DNA of 64,000 bases from the NCBI GenBank assembly GCA_009760855.2, contig WPIO01000012.1, positions 1 through 64,000 of the forward strand, in the 5' to 3' direction. The notes under the pieces are model-generated. The model made no database searches. It saw nothing but the letters and a program-made list of their open reading frames with translations, and was not told the origin of the DNA. Both the position numbers and the translations under genes were made by a program. The DNA comes from Cristatella mucedo (Eukaryota > Bryozoa > Phylactolaemata > Cristatellidae). This document shows, piece after piece, positions 22,719 to 33,915 of this stretch (position 1 is its first letter; the number at the start of each line of letters is the position of its first letter).

Positions 22719-24200
22719 AATAATAATAATAATAATTCACTCGATGAAGCGCCCTCAGAGAACTCAATCACTTTCAAGGCGCTTTACATTTGCTGCAAAG
22801 GGAAACGCAATGGAATGGTGAGTAATATCGTGCTTGATAAACAAACAATATGAATAACATGTTTAGGGGTGACATGCACATGGTCAGCATGCAAATGTGG
22901 TTAGTGGCAGCATGCACAGTGTCAACATGAGTAAGCACATCAAGGACGAATCACAGGGACCCACTAAATGCTGTCCTAATTAGGTGTGTTTGTAAGTTTT
23001 TTAAATGTGGTAAAGTCAGGGAATGTTCTGACACAAGTCGGGAGTGGGTTCCAGGCTTTGGGATCATGCGAACTAAATGCACGGTCTCCAAAGAATTTGA
23101 AGTTTGTACGAGGTATTTCCAGACTGTTGGATTCCGAAAAGCCGGTGGTACGATGCTTGGCCTAGTGAAAGAGTAGATCTAACAAGCAGGCTGGAGCCAA
23201 ATAATGAAGTGACCTAAAAGTGAGCGACAAAATCTTAAAGTCAATCCGTTGCTTTACTGGTAGCCGTTGCAGGTCGGCGAGAAGTGGTGCGATGTGGCAA
23301 CTGCGATGCTCTCGACAGACAAGCCTAGCTGTCTAGTTTTGCACCAGCTGCAATCGCCTGATCGCACATGCCGGTAGGCCAGTAAGCAGTGAGTTGGAGA
23401 AGTCGAGACGTGATGTCACGAATGCACGGACCAACTTGGACGTGGTATCCTTATCTAATCAAGCCCGAATTTTAGCTATGTTATGAAGCTGAAAGTAGGC
23501 ATACTTGACTGGGGAGCTGGTGTGGTTGTCAAACGAGAGGTCACTTTGTAAAACGACATCTAGATTTCGAGCTGATTCAACATGAGATATGCTAGCAAAG
23601 CCAATTTTGAGCGTCAGCCTTTCCAATTTCTGAATCACACGGAGTTTGCCCATAACTAGTAAGTTAGTTTTATCATTGTTTAGTTTTAGAAAATTTGCTG
23701 CCATCCATGTGTGGGTGTCATGAATACATGCAGCAAGTGAGTTGAGAGAATTTGAGGTGCTCGAAGGTAGGGAGGGATCAAAGCAAAGGTACAACTGAGT
23801 GTCATCCGCATAGCAGTGAAAGCCTAGATTGTGCTTGGCTATCACATCAGCAAGAGGCAGAGTATAAACCGTGAAAAGAACCGGACCTAGCACGGAGGCC
23901 TGAGGTACCCCATATTTCAGAGGTACCTCTGATGATCTTTGTCCATTCACGTCAATACTCTGGAGTCTCCCACTGAGATAGATGATGAGATGAGAGGTGC
24001 TCTAGAGGGACTTAGTGATCGATAGTATCAAAAGCTGCCGACAGATCGAGCAAAACAAGCAGAGACACTCTACCCATGTCTGCATTCCTAAGTAGGTCGT
24101 TGTATACCCTAAGCAATGCTGACTCTATGGAGTGATTAGCTCTAAAGCCAGACTGGAACTTACTAGCAAGGTTTGAATCTTCGATATATGAGTTCAGCTT
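22719..24200 (-). mobile_element. 5'-truncated LINE copy with internal deletion
   Basis: Minus strand: (ATT)n tail at 22719-22736, hairpin and 3' UTR, then broken RT frames. These include KYGVPQASVLGPVLF, CYADDTQLYLCFD (YADD intact) and VLLDLSAAFDTIDH. About 35 bp is missing near 23975 compared with the copy in RPUSD1. Confidence 0.92.
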
Positions 24201-24899
24201 TAACTTCTCAATGGTCAATTCTCAGTGGGTACTGCATGTACCGACTGCAACACTGATGAGCTGTATACATTTGATGCGGCTTTTGCTTTGTTAAGGGGCA
24301 CATTGTTTCCTTTATGTTTTCTAGTAAGCAAGCTGCTTTAAATTCTACAAATACTCGGTCAAAACATTGCTAAACACATGATCCCTAATGGGAAAGTGCT
24401 CCCTGAGAAGGATTAACATTTGGCTTACCTTTTTGAGTGGAGGAATTTTCAATGCACAACTGTACTAGGTAATCGTGCGAGAGTAAATCACCTTAAGCTT
24501 CTAACGTTCGACTAATCCAATTGATACTAGTTGTACCAATTAATTTATAGTTAAAATTCATATATCCCTATGGCAAGACAGACTTACCATCTCATTCTTT
24601 TTCAGAGCAAGCATATTCTTTGTTGTCAAACGTACTCTTCCATCTTAGCTTAGGTTCGGCAAAGTTTACTCATTATCCATGCTTAGCTGCTACTATAGCA
24701 TCACCGATCTAACAAGCGCACGACACCATTGACTTTACTCGTTATGCACTGCTGGCCTGTATTCAGCATACACGGCCATTTCACATTGAAGTTTTCAAGG
24801 TCATTAGCAATGGAATAATCAAAATAATTATAGAATAGTTTCATTTGTGGTTGTACGAGCTTATAAAAATGACAGTTACCAAGGTTTGACGACTCAGGT
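24201..24899. other. Intergenic, nothing recognised
   Basis: AT-rich unique DNA. Confidence 0.35.
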
Positions 24900-25078
24900 G
24901 TTGACTTCCGAGGAAGGAGCTTAGCTGATTTAACAACCTGATTTATTTAGCAGCAGAAGACCCTAATTGGTTATCATCACCTCTTGCTGCAAACAACAAA
25001 GGATTGCCTGCTGCAGGACTCAAACCCAATTTCTCGATCGTGGAAGTGCAAGCCCTGGCTAAGACGCAGGGGTACATC
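24900..25078 (-). mobile_element. SINE family 1 copy (old)
   Basis: Minus strand: end block (GCTGATTTAACAACCTGATTT), body with TTATCATCACCTC, and a head with box B as CAGGACTCAAACC on the plus strand. Confidence 0.65.
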
Positions 25079-25324
25079 GCACGATGGACTTGATTCATGT
25101 CGGGAAGCATATTCTTATCTGGGCTGACCGAAGCAGGAGTGCTGAACTCTCACCACTTGTAAATGAAGAGCAGCAGCCCAGCCTGAAGCTCTGATGGACG
25201 CACCGTGAAGAGCATGGGCTGCCTATTCTATGTAATGATCCCCTACGAGCATTCCCCTAGGGAGCCTCGGAAGAACTACAATATGACGGCTGAGGGATCT
25301 ATCTGTTTGAATGCCTAGATCTAT

Positions 25325-25800
25325 TTGATGTTGATCTGTAACCCTCCATGCTATAACAATAATTTTATTGTTAATGAAACATGTGCATGGCACCATAAGA
25401 GAAGTAAATCTGTGAAAGGAACGTGTCAATTGCTTAGAGATAACAGGCACAGTGTCAGCACACATTAGCACATATAAGACAATTCACAAGGACCCAGCAG
25501 ATGGTGTGAGGAACATGTCCATTTTAGCTTCTTCTTAAATGACCAGGAAATGACATCGCCAGCGAGTTTCTGGCTTTGGGGCCAAGGAACTAAAGGTGCG
25601 GTCTCTAAAGGACTTGAGGTTGGTTAGAGGCTGAACGACTTCAGTCAGATGAGCAGGTGGTAAGACGCGCAGTCTGATTAAGAAGCAGTTTGGATTGGTT
25701 GGCTGGCGCGAGAGAATGAAGGCACCTAACAGTGAGTGACACAACCTTTAAGTCGATTTCCTGCTGCGACGTTCACGACAGACAAGCCTAAGTACATAAG
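25325..25800 (-). mobile_element. Diverged LINE 3' fragment forming one arm of a palindrome
   Basis: Text TNLKSFRDRTFSSLAPK (minus) matches the SFGDRAFSSYAPK block of the main LINE. Its 5' end is duplicated as an inverted copy immediately to the right. Confidence 0.7.
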
Positions 25801-25855
25801 TATATTAGGCTTGTCTGTCGTGAACGTCACAGCAGGGAATCGACTTCAAGGTTGT
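25741..25855. repeat. Near-perfect 50-bp inverted repeat (fold-back)
   Basis: Arms 25741-25790 and 25806-25855 differ at three positions and are separated by about 15 bp. Both arms are LINE sequence around the cleft TTCACGACAGACAAGCC and both carry the same internal deletion. Confidence 0.93.
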
Positions 25856-25865
25856 CACTCATATA

Positions 25866-25873
25866 TAAATATA

Positions 25874-25907
<34 letters not shown>

Positions 25908-25908
25908 A
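25866..25908. repeat. (TA)n(TG)n microsatellite
   Basis: About 12 TA and 8 TG units next to the palindrome. Confidence 0.9.
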
Positions 25909-26087
25909 TTTATCATGTATACATATAATTACAATATTAGTAAAATGAGCTTATCTGTCACCGGCTCTATTCCATCACACATGCATTCCATCATTCCATC
26001 ACACATAGTATGTACACCTTCATATAAAGGATTAGCACATATAGCTACAAACCTAGTAATCTTAACTTAAAAAGTAAAGGTGATCAA

Positions 26088-26237
26088 AAATGCCTTATTT
26101 ATATAGCAGCAGCTGAGCCTAAGCAGCTAGCACCCTGCTTGTAGTGGGCAACAAAGAACTGCCATCTGCAGGATTCAAGCCCACGACCTGGGTCGTCAAA
26201 AGCGAGAACCCTACCCTCGGTCAAAGCTCCAGGGGCA
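26088..26237 (-). mobile_element. SINE family 1 copy (old)
   Basis: Minus strand: box B as AGGATTCAAGCCC on the plus strand and GACCTGGGTCG head remnants. The body is weak. Confidence 0.6.
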
Positions 26238-26283
26238 GCATATAAGGTTTTCTGTCACCCATTCTAATCCTTTATGCATGCAA

Positions 26284-26667
26284 TGTCAAATCCTTTGGAG
26301 ACGGTGCCTCTAGCTCGTATGCTCCCAAAGCCTGGAACTCCCTCCCGACTTGCATCAAGACATCTCCTGACTTGTCCATATTAAAAAATAAACTGAAAAT
26401 GCATCTATTTATCACGGGATTTAGGGGGTCCCTGGGACTCATCCTTAATGTGCTAATGTATGCTGACACTGTGCATGTTGCCACTAACCAAACTTGCATG
26501 CTGACCCTGTGCGTGTCACCCCTAACCATATTATTCTTGCTGTTTTTTGAGCATGCTACCATTAACCATTCGATCGTGCTTCCTTTGCAGCAAATGTAAA
26601 GTGCCTAGAAAGAGATTGAGTTCTCTGAGGACACTAAATCAAATGCATTATTAATATTATTATTATG
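26284..26667 (+). mobile_element. LINE 3'-end fragment
   Basis: Begins inside the SFGDGASSSYAPKAWNSLP block, runs through the 3' UTR and ends in a hairpin variant (AGAGATTGAGTTCTCT) and (ATT)n. Confidence 0.88.
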
Positions 26668-27106
26668 CAACAGAGTTCTTGTCGTGGACAATTCGACGAT
26701 GTGGCATCATCTAAGGACTTAGCCCTGCCAAACAGCAGTGCCAATCTTAACAGCCCTTACAGAGAGCATGTAGGGCCATTCAGGGCCAAGTCAAATGCAA
26801 ATAACAAGTAAACAACAAATGCAAGCAGAGGGCCATCGAGAGGTGCGAATTCTTGCACCCATCGAAAAATACCAAAAATAAACAGAGTTAAAAAATAACT
26901 GACATTGTTTGAAAACACGTGGCTGACAGGCAACAAATGAACTGCAAAGCACACTAGGCCAAGGGCAGCTTAGTAGACATCATTCTCATGGTAACTGAGC
27001 GCGAACGTAAATGGCCCATTCCAACAAGAACAACCTGAGTCACACATCAGCTTTAAGAGAATGTGCAGGTCGCACTCATGACGATAAGATCCACAGCCAC
27101 TGATTA

Positions 27107-30100
27107 TTAGGGATCACGGCTATCGCTATCTGAATTAGTCGCATCTAGGACGTCATTGGTGGACTGCACAATGTCGCTAGGTTGCCAGTGAGGATCGGTG
27201 CTAGGCACTAGAGGATCACTGGCAGTTACGTCAAACACCATGCCTCCGACAGTTTGGACAGTCAAGCCACCAAAGGCAAGCTTGTACGAGTGCAGCATCA
27301 TACGATAAGGAGCCGTATCTGCACGATCCGAGTAGGTGAAGTCACCCACTATGAGGTGACCGATGGACGAGCAGTGCACTCGCAACTGATGCGATCGCCC
27401 AGTGTGGGGCAGAAGCAGCACTTTGGTAGCTGGTGCGTCATTATAGAGGCCCCGCTCAAGAACGTGGAGAGTGGTCGTTGCAGCTCGTGGAACCAGGCAG
27501 TATTCACTGTCGTCGGTACAATAGCGTGCTCCATAGTCCTCTAACTTCCCGCCATCACGTCCAATTGCTGGAATACGATGAGTAAAACAAAGAGATCAGT
27601 AGAGTCTAGTAAGCACATTCATAATAAACACTATAAAAGGGGTATCGAACGGGACGTTAAAGCACTGATCGTTAAAGCACTGATCGTAGCTCCTGACACA
27701 TCAAGTAGTATAGGGGGTAATTCATACAGCAACGCCAATAGAATCCAACGAGACTAGGAAATCTGGCATGGCAACAAAAACTAATAAATTTGAAATGCCC
27801 TGTCTTTGCCCTCCGAGTTTAGTCCCTCCCCCAGCTAAGGATAAGCATCTTTAAAGTACACACAAAAATGACAAGAATGAGGTCATGCAAATAGCTCACA
27901 TATACATTTTTTGCCAAGAAATCAGTCAATCCTAAAAACTTTATATTATTATTTCACCCTAGCACATACCTCTAGCTCCCTGATAATCTATTTTAGGAAA
28001 TCTAAATTTAAAAATCTCAACCAAAGTATTGACTGGCATACGAGGGCACTCAATTTTGGCAACGCATGTGATCGTGAACAATATATGCATTTAGTACTGC
28101 TTTAATATGTTGCTCTTACAAAAAAAATATACCCACAATAGCAACAGCTGCTGATGCTGCTCTATCAGTTGCAAAAGCTAGTATACGACTGAGCAGAAAT
28201 GCTTGTCAAAGTGTACCAGTCCCAACTTTAGGCTAATAATAATAATAATAATAATATTGCACTTAATAAAGCGCCCTCAGAGAACTTAATCTCTTTCTAG
28301 GCGCTTTACATTTGCTGCAAAGTGATACGCAATAGAACAGTAAGTAAAATCATGCTTGAAAAACAAACAAAATGAATAACATGGTTAGGGGTTACATGCA
28401 CTGGGTCAGCATGCAAATGTGGTTAGTGGCAGCATGAACAGTGTCAGCACGCATAAGCACATCGAGGACGAATCACAAGGACCCACTAAATGCTGTCCTA
28501 AATAGGTATGTTTTTAAGTTTCTTTTAAATGTGGTCAGGTCAGGGGATGTTCTGATGCAGGTCGGGAGGGAGTTCCAGGCTGTGGGAGCATACGAGCTAA
28601 ATGCACGGTCTCCAAAGGATTTAAGGTTTGTATGAGGTATTTCTAGACTGTTGGATTCCGAAAAGCGAGTGGTACGATGCTTTGCCTGATGGGGTAGTAT
28701 ATCTGAAAGATAGGCTGGAGCCATAGAATGAAGAGACCTAAAAGTGAGCGACAAAACCTTGAAGTCAATACGTTGCTTGACTGGTAACCAGTGCAGGTCG
28801 GCGAGAAGTGGAGTAAGGTGGCAACTGCGACGCTCACGACAGACAAGCCTAGCTGCAGAGTTTTGCACAAGCTGCAATCGCCTGATCGCACATGCTGGTA
28901 GGCCAGTAAGCAGTGAGTTGCAGAAGTCGAGACGGGATGTCACCAATGCATGGACCAACTTAGATGTGGTATCTTTATCTAAACAAGCCCGAATGTTAGC
29001 AATGTTATGAAGCTGAAGGTAGGCATTCTTGACTGGGGAGCTGATATGGTCGTCTAACGAGAGGTCGCTTTGGAATATGACACCTAGATTTCGAGCTGAT
29101 GCAACTGGAGATATGCTGGCAGAGCCAATTTTGAGCGTCAGCCTTTCCAATTTCTGAATCACACGGAGTTTGCCCATAACTAGTAAGTTAGTTTTATCAT
29201 TGTTTAGTTTTAGAAAATTTGCTGCCATCCATGTGTGGGTGTCATGAATACATGCAGCAAGTGAGTTGAGAGAATTTGAGGTGCTCGAAGGTAGGGAGGG
29301 ATCAAAGCAAAGGTACAACTGAGTGTCATCCGCATAGCAGTGAAAGCCTAGATTGTGCTTGGCTATCACATCAGCAAGAGGGAGAGTATAAACCGTGAAA
29401 AGAACCGGACCTAGCACGGAGCCCTGAGGTACTCCATATTTCAGAGGTACTTCAGATGATCTTTGTCCATTCACGTCAACACTCTGGAGTCTCCCACTGA
29501 GATAGGACCTGAACCACTGCAGAGCAGTGCCAGTGATGCCCAGGCGAGATGAGAGGCGCTCTAGAAGTACTTTGTGATCGATGGTATCAAAAGCTGCAGA
29601 AAGATCGAGCAAAACAAGAAGAGACACTCTACCCATGTCTGCATTCCTAAGTAGGTCGTTGTATACCCGAAGCAATGCTGACTCTGTGGAGTGATTAGCT
29701 CTAAAGCCAGACTGGAACTTACTAGCAAGGTGTGAGGTTTCGATATACGAGTTCAGCTGGTCCGCCACGACCCGTTCCAGTGTCTTTGATAGGAATGGTA
29801 GAAGGGAAACTGGGCGGTAGTTGCTTAAGTTCTCTTGGTCTAGTGTAGCTTTCTTGAGAAGTGGCCTGACTACAGCTTTTTTGAAAGGTGCTGGGACCTG
29901 ACCTGAGGCTAATGACATATTAATGATGCTGGTTATGCATGGCAGCAGCAGATCAATGCAACGTAGGAGCAGGACAGTGGGAATAGGGTCCAGTGGACTT
30001 GTTGTCTTCTTTGATTGAGATACGAGCTTTAGGACTACATCACTGGTGACCTGTTTAAATGCAGACATTGAGGCGCAGCCAGGAACCGAGGAACAGCATT

Positions 30101-33100
30101 CTAATAGGAAGGTTGTCATCGCAGGGATGGATTCCCTGATTTTGTCTATCTTCTGCACAAAGAATCGAGAGAAGCGATCGGCTAGATCATCACAAGGATC
30201 ATCTGGTAAGGAGCTAACCTGGGAACGGTTGAGGAGATGGTTTATTGTCGACATCAGCATTTTTGGATTGTGCATCTGTGATTCAACAATGTTTCTATAG
30301 AAGCTAGACTTAGCCTTTGCTAGGATCGATTGGTACGACCTACAGTAGTCTTCATATGTCTGTCGATGGACAGTTAGTCCGGATCTTTTGTATGCCTTTT
30401 CAAGCTTTCGTTTAGTAGACTTGGCTAGTTTAATGTCTGTGGTAAACCATAGGCCGTCTGGGCGGGGGCGCACAGTGCGCTTTGTCAGAGGTGCAAACTC
30501 GTCGAGTGTGTCAGCTAGTGTCGTGTTGTAGCAATCTACCAGTGATGACAGATCGGAGGGAGGACTGAGCAGCAAAGGTGAAGCAGATATGCTCGCACGG
30601 ACAGCATCGATGTCAAGGGTCTTGAGGTTTCGCGATTCACAGGTTATTTTAGAGGAGAATGTGGGCACACACTGTAGATTGAATGAGATCTGCATGTGGT
30701 CAGATAAGCAGGATTTGGTGATAACTGGTGATGACAAAGTGCAGTTATATGAGAAAATTTGGTCGAGTGTGTGACCCTTGATGTGGGTAGGGCCATGCAC
30801 ATGAGCCACAAGAGATAATGAGTCTGTCAATGTACGAAATTCGGTGCTGAAAGCGTCAGATAAGTTATCAAAGTGAACGTTGAAATCACCCATAACGAGG
30901 AAGGATCGATTTCTTGCACACAGAATCGAAATGAGATCGGAGAAATCTGAGATAAAGGAGGATTTGGTACCTGGTGGGCGATAGACTACTGCCACTATCG
31001 GTAGCTTGTTTTCGGGTGAGACCAGGACAATTGATTCAAAAGACTGCTTCGAGGGTACCGCAAATGGCTTGAAGTTGAATTTCGAGCACACGATCATAGC
31101 AACTCCACCTCCAGTTTTGATTGATCTAGGGGTGTGAAAGAACGTGAAACCAGATGGAGTAGCGTCTTTAATTGTCGGGCAGTTTATCGATTTTAGCCAA
31201 GTTTCAGTTAGGGCGAGCAGGTCGATACCATTTCCAGAAATAAGGTCATTTATTACTAGAGGTTTATTGCACATTGAGCGAGGATTCCAAAGGCAAGCGT
31301 TAAGTCTGGCCGATTGGGTTACAACAGGCCTGATGACCACTAAGTTTGAGAGATTTACAGTGACGCATGCGGGGAGCGTGCTAAGCGGTTCGAGACAATG
31401 CTAGGAATACCAAACGAGCAGCGTCTAAGCTGGCGGTTCCGGCCACCGCGGCGGCTACGGGGTGCTTTCCTTTTGTTAATGCATAGTTCATGAATCTTAG
31501 CAACAACATTAATATCTAGGAATGCATTTGATATACGATGACGAAGCGATAGCAGCTGCTGACGACCATAACTAACAAGTAGGTTACTAGCCGCCGGCGT
31601 AGCTAATGCAGCCGCCGGCGTGGGAGACCCAGCAGCCCGAAGCGAAAAGCGTTTAGATGTCCATAGGCACGTACTCCTTATGAAAGCAGGCAATTTGATA
31701 ATCTTCTAGCAGGCTGTCTCATAACTAATCGCTAGGTTCAAGAGAGAGTCCTCTGAAAAACAGCATTCACCATCTATGTCAGGTAACACAGCATGCAGGG
31801 CACTTATTGAAATACAAATGATATAGTATAAGCCATGAACTATGCAGACCCCACACCCCATAGAACGAAGCTACCAGTTCACATTACAGACCCAATGGCA
31901 ATAACGACATAATTCGACACAATAATAAAGACGCGATTTTAAGGCTTTGCTTTAATCCCCTTGCCTCTCAGTGCATTCTTAGTTATTCCTACTGCCACCT
32001 GCAGGGAATGGGTGCTGCCGAGAAGCCATAGCTTAGTGGACGTAGTGCTAAATATGGCACTTATCCACGTTGATAAAGTAAGTTCAGCTCATAGCACCAC
32101 ATTATGGGGAGATCCACAAAGGAATGATTTTTTAGCACATTCATCTATCTCATCCCATCTCGATTTCCGTAACTAATTGCTTGCTGATCTGACGGCCTGT
32201 GCAATCGGGTGCTTACAGCTTGTGAGAAACTCGGCATCTAGCTAGGCTTGTCTGCAGTGAGCATCGCAGTTGACACATCACATCACTTCTCACCGACCTG
32301 CACTGGCTCTCAGACAAGCAAAGAATTGACTTCAAGGTATTGTCACTGACTTTTAGGTCTCTTCATTCTTTGGCCCCAGCCTAACTATCAGATCTACTCC
32401 TCCACCAGGCTAAGCGTCGTACACTCGCTTTTCGAAATCTAATCGTTTAACTATACCTCGTACAAACCTCAAATCCTTTGGAGACCGTGCCTTTAGTTCG
32501 TATGCTCTCAAAGCCTGGAGCTCAATCCCGACTTGCATCACGACATCCTCTGACTTGACCACATTTAAAAAGAAACTAAAAATGCACCTATTTATCACAG
32601 GATTTAGTGGGTCCACGTGATTCGTCTTTCACGAGCGTTTGTATGCTCACAGTGTGCATACTGCCACTATCCATATTTGCATGCTGACCCTGTGCATGTC
32701 ACTCCCAACCATGCTATGCTCATTGTCATTGAGCATGCCACCACCAACCATTCTTTCATGCTTCCGTTGCAGCAAATATAAAGTGCCTGGAAACAGACTG
32801 AGTTCTCTGAGGGTGCTATATCAAATGTATTATTGTTATTCTTATTAGAATATTATAAGACAACTAGATGTAACCAGCTGCTGCTTGCATGTAAGCACCA
32901 GTAAAAGTCAGACGGAATTCATTATGGCCGTTAATACTTCGATCATCTTTCATCAAAAGAGATATACAGAACAGGCTCAATAAACAGGCTACGGTTTTGG
33001 CTTATACTATCGTCAATCCACGGATCTAAAGGATCCGTGATTAGTAAAAAAAATTTACCTTTGTCAATTGTAATTCCATGTCCAAGGTCATCAACGATGT

Positions 33101-33488
33101 GTCCCCAGACTATAGCGAGGTATGCTTTCTTGGCCTGCCTTTTCTCGAACACCTTATGGCCGACAGCTGCAGCCGTCTTGGTCAGTGCAATACATATTGC
33201 ACCACTGGTGGCATAGTCTAGTCGGTGGACAAAGCGGAAGCCGAACTCAACTTTGGGATCGTACAGCTGCGGAAATTCTCTTGCCAACGAAGTAGCCAGT
33301 GTGAACTCATTTTGGTCGAGGCTGTTTATTTTCAGATCGTATGGCTTGTTAACGACCAAGAAGTGTTCGCTTTTGTACAGGATATCCAGCTGCTGCACCT
33401 GATGCATATTAGCGACTCGTCCGCCGAGGTCATCAAACCATGCTGCTATTATTTCTCCTCCGATCTTTCGACATAACCGAGCGAGCAT
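27107..33488 (-). CDS. RPUSD1: RPUSD1, RluA-family pseudouridine synthase (2 exons)
   Basis: An RNA pseudouridine synthase that isomerises uridine in RNA. Exon 1 (33488-33059) ends AAA G before GTAAAT. Exon 2 (27567-27107) follows a pyrimidine tract and CAG. The joined reading is ITIDK then AIGRDGGK, in phase, giving 296 codons plus stop. Exon 1 carries FLVVNKPYDLKI and the catalytic motif RFVHRLDYATSG, with the catalytic Asp at residue 91. Exon 2 carries the RluA motif LLPHTGRSHQLRVHC and IGHLIVGDFTY. Both the split point and the domain order match vertebrate RPUSD1. A second ATG at residue 28 (33407) gives an N-terminus closer in length to the human protein and may be the real start. The 5.49 kb intron contains a same-strand LINE with an intact ORF (28234-about 31760) and an older plus-strand LINE fragment. 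Confidence 0.92.
28473..31340 (-). CDS. LINE ORF2: AP-endonuclease plus reverse transcriptase
   Basis: A 955-codon open frame; the first codon given is GTG and the frame is open back to about 31400, so the true N-terminus lies upstream. The endonuclease has N in LWNPRS, E in ALTETWL, the block VAVVYRPPG, GDFNVHFD, LDQIF and SDH (about residues 19-216). The RT has VVRPLLKK, NYRPVSLLPFLSKTLE, FQSGFRANHSTESALL, DLSAAFDTIDH (about 585), GVPQGSVLGPVLF and CYADDTQLYL (about 667). The C-terminal block ends TAFSGSL and a TGA. There is no RNase H domain, as expected for L2/CR1. All catalytic residues I can place are intact. Confidence 0.93.
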   Translation of the reverse strand: MVIRPVVTQSARLNACLWNPRSMCNKPLVINDLISGNGIDLLALTETWLKSINCPTIKDATPSGFTFFHTPRSIKTGGGVAMIVCSKFNFKPFAVPSKQSFESIVLVSPENKLPIVAVVYRPPGTKSSFISDFSDLISILCARNRSFLVMGDFNVHFDNLSDAFSTEFRTLTDSLSLVAHVHGPTHIKGHTLDQIFSYNCTLSSPVITKSCLSDHMQISFNLQCVPTFSSKITCESRNLKTLDIDAVRASISASPLLLSPPSDLSSLVDCYNTTLADTLDEFAPLTKRTVRPRPDGLWFTTDIKLAKSTKRKLEKAYKRSGLTVHRQTYEDYCRSYQSILAKAKSSFYRNIVESQMHNPKMLMSTINHLLNRSQVSSLPDDPCDDLADRFSRFFVQKIDKIRESIPAMTTFLLECCSSVPGCASMSAFKQVTSDVVLKLVSQSKKTTSPLDPIPTVLLLRCIDLLLPCITSIINMSLASGQVPAPFKKAVVRPLLKKATLDQENLSNYRPVSLLPFLSKTLERVVADQLNSYIETSHLASKFQSGFRANHSTESALLRVYNDLLRNADMGRVSLLVLLDLSAAFDTIDHKVLLERLSSRLGITGTALQWFRSYLSGRLQSVDVNGQRSSEVPLKYGVPQGSVLGPVLFTVYTLPLADVIAKHNLGFHCYADDTQLYLCFDPSLPSSTSNSLNSLAACIHDTHTWMAANFLKLNNDKTNLLVMGKLRVIQKLERLTLKIGSASISPVASARNLGVIFQSDLSLDDHISSPVKNAYLQLHNIANIRACLDKDTTSKLVHALVTSRLDFCNSLLTGLPACAIRRLQLVQNSAARLVCRERRSCHLTPLLADLHWLPVKQRIDFKVLSLTFRSLHSMAPAYLSDILPHQAKHRTTRFSESNSLEIPHTNLKSFGDRAFSSYAPTAWNSLPTCIRTSPDLTTFKRNLKTYLFRTAFSGSL
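31355..31693 (-). CDS. LINE N-terminal frame, out of phase with the main ORF
   Basis: A 112-codon frame with INVVAKIHELCINKRKAPR and RRGGRNRQ. Related elements join such a basic segment directly to the endonuclease. Here it ends at TAA 15 nt before the GTG at 31340, in another frame, and the endonuclease frame is open back only to a TAG at about 31401. A one- or two-base indel near 31360-31400 would explain it. A separate ORF1 is possible but less likely given its length. Confidence 0.5.
   Translation of the reverse strand: MPAFIRSTCLWTSKRFSLRAAGSPTPAAALATPAASNLLVSYGRQQLLSLRHRISNAFLDINVVAKIHELCINKRKAPRSRRGGRNRQLRRCSFGIPSIVSNRLARSPHASL
31761..32129. other. RPUSD1 intron between two LINE copies
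   Basis: No further repeat is clear. Confidence 0.3.
32130..32855 (+). mobile_element. Older LINE 3' fragment in the RPUSD1 intron
   Basis: Plus strand. RT C-terminal blocks are recognisable at nucleotide level (CATCCCATCTCGATTTC, CTCACCGACCTGCACTGGCT, SFGDRAFSSYALKAWSS) but the frame is broken. 3' UTR, hairpin variant and (ATT)n-like end at 32825-32855. Confidence 0.85.
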
Positions 33489-33760
33489 GCGAAGCTAAGC
33501 GAGTCCGTTGCTAGCACGCTGCTAACTTACGTTCCAAGGCGTGTCTGAGCTACCTACACAAGCAATAATTGGACTCGCTGACTCTGAAGCGGGAATCCAA
33601 CAAGTACCGTAACTGTCTACACCCAGAACTGATGCTGTACAATACGGTTTGAGAATAATTTTATGTCTAAATCCTGCTTGGTATTAACGCCGTTTACACA
33701 TTCTTCAATGCTATCACTCCCATAGCATCAGTTTCTGCCACCAGAATTAGGTACGGTACC
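33489..33760. other. RPUSD1 upstream region
   Basis: Should contain the RPUSD1 promoter. Nothing specific recognised. Confidence 0.3.
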
Positions 33761-33915
33761 GAGCGGGTTTGGCCCAGTGGTTAAGGTACTCGCCCCGATC
33801 GAGGTGTTACCAAGGTCGTGGGCTCGAGCCCCGTGGCGTATGTGAAGCACCTGAATAGAGACTGAATTCTCTCAGGGCGTTATACAAATAAATTATATTT
33901 ATATTTATACCTGGC
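33761..33915 (+). mobile_element. SINE family 2 copy (LINE-like tail)
   Basis: Box A region TGGCCCAGTGGTTAAGG, box B GGGCTCGAGCCCC, tail hairpin variant AGAGACTGAATTCTCT, then AAATAAATTATATTTA. Confidence 0.85.

Larger units (their letters stand above)
28234..31760 (-). mobile_element. Near-full-length L2/CR1-like LINE in the RPUSD1 intron
   Basis: The 3' end at 28234 is (AAT)n followed by the tail hairpin and about 230 bp of 3' UTR. The endonuclease-RT frame follows, then an upstream frame (31693-31355) rich in Arg/Gly (RSRRGGRNRQLRR), as found before the endonuclease in L2-type elements. The 5' boundary near 31760 is an estimate. It is the most complete copy here and lies in the same orientation as the host gene. 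Confidence 0.92.
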
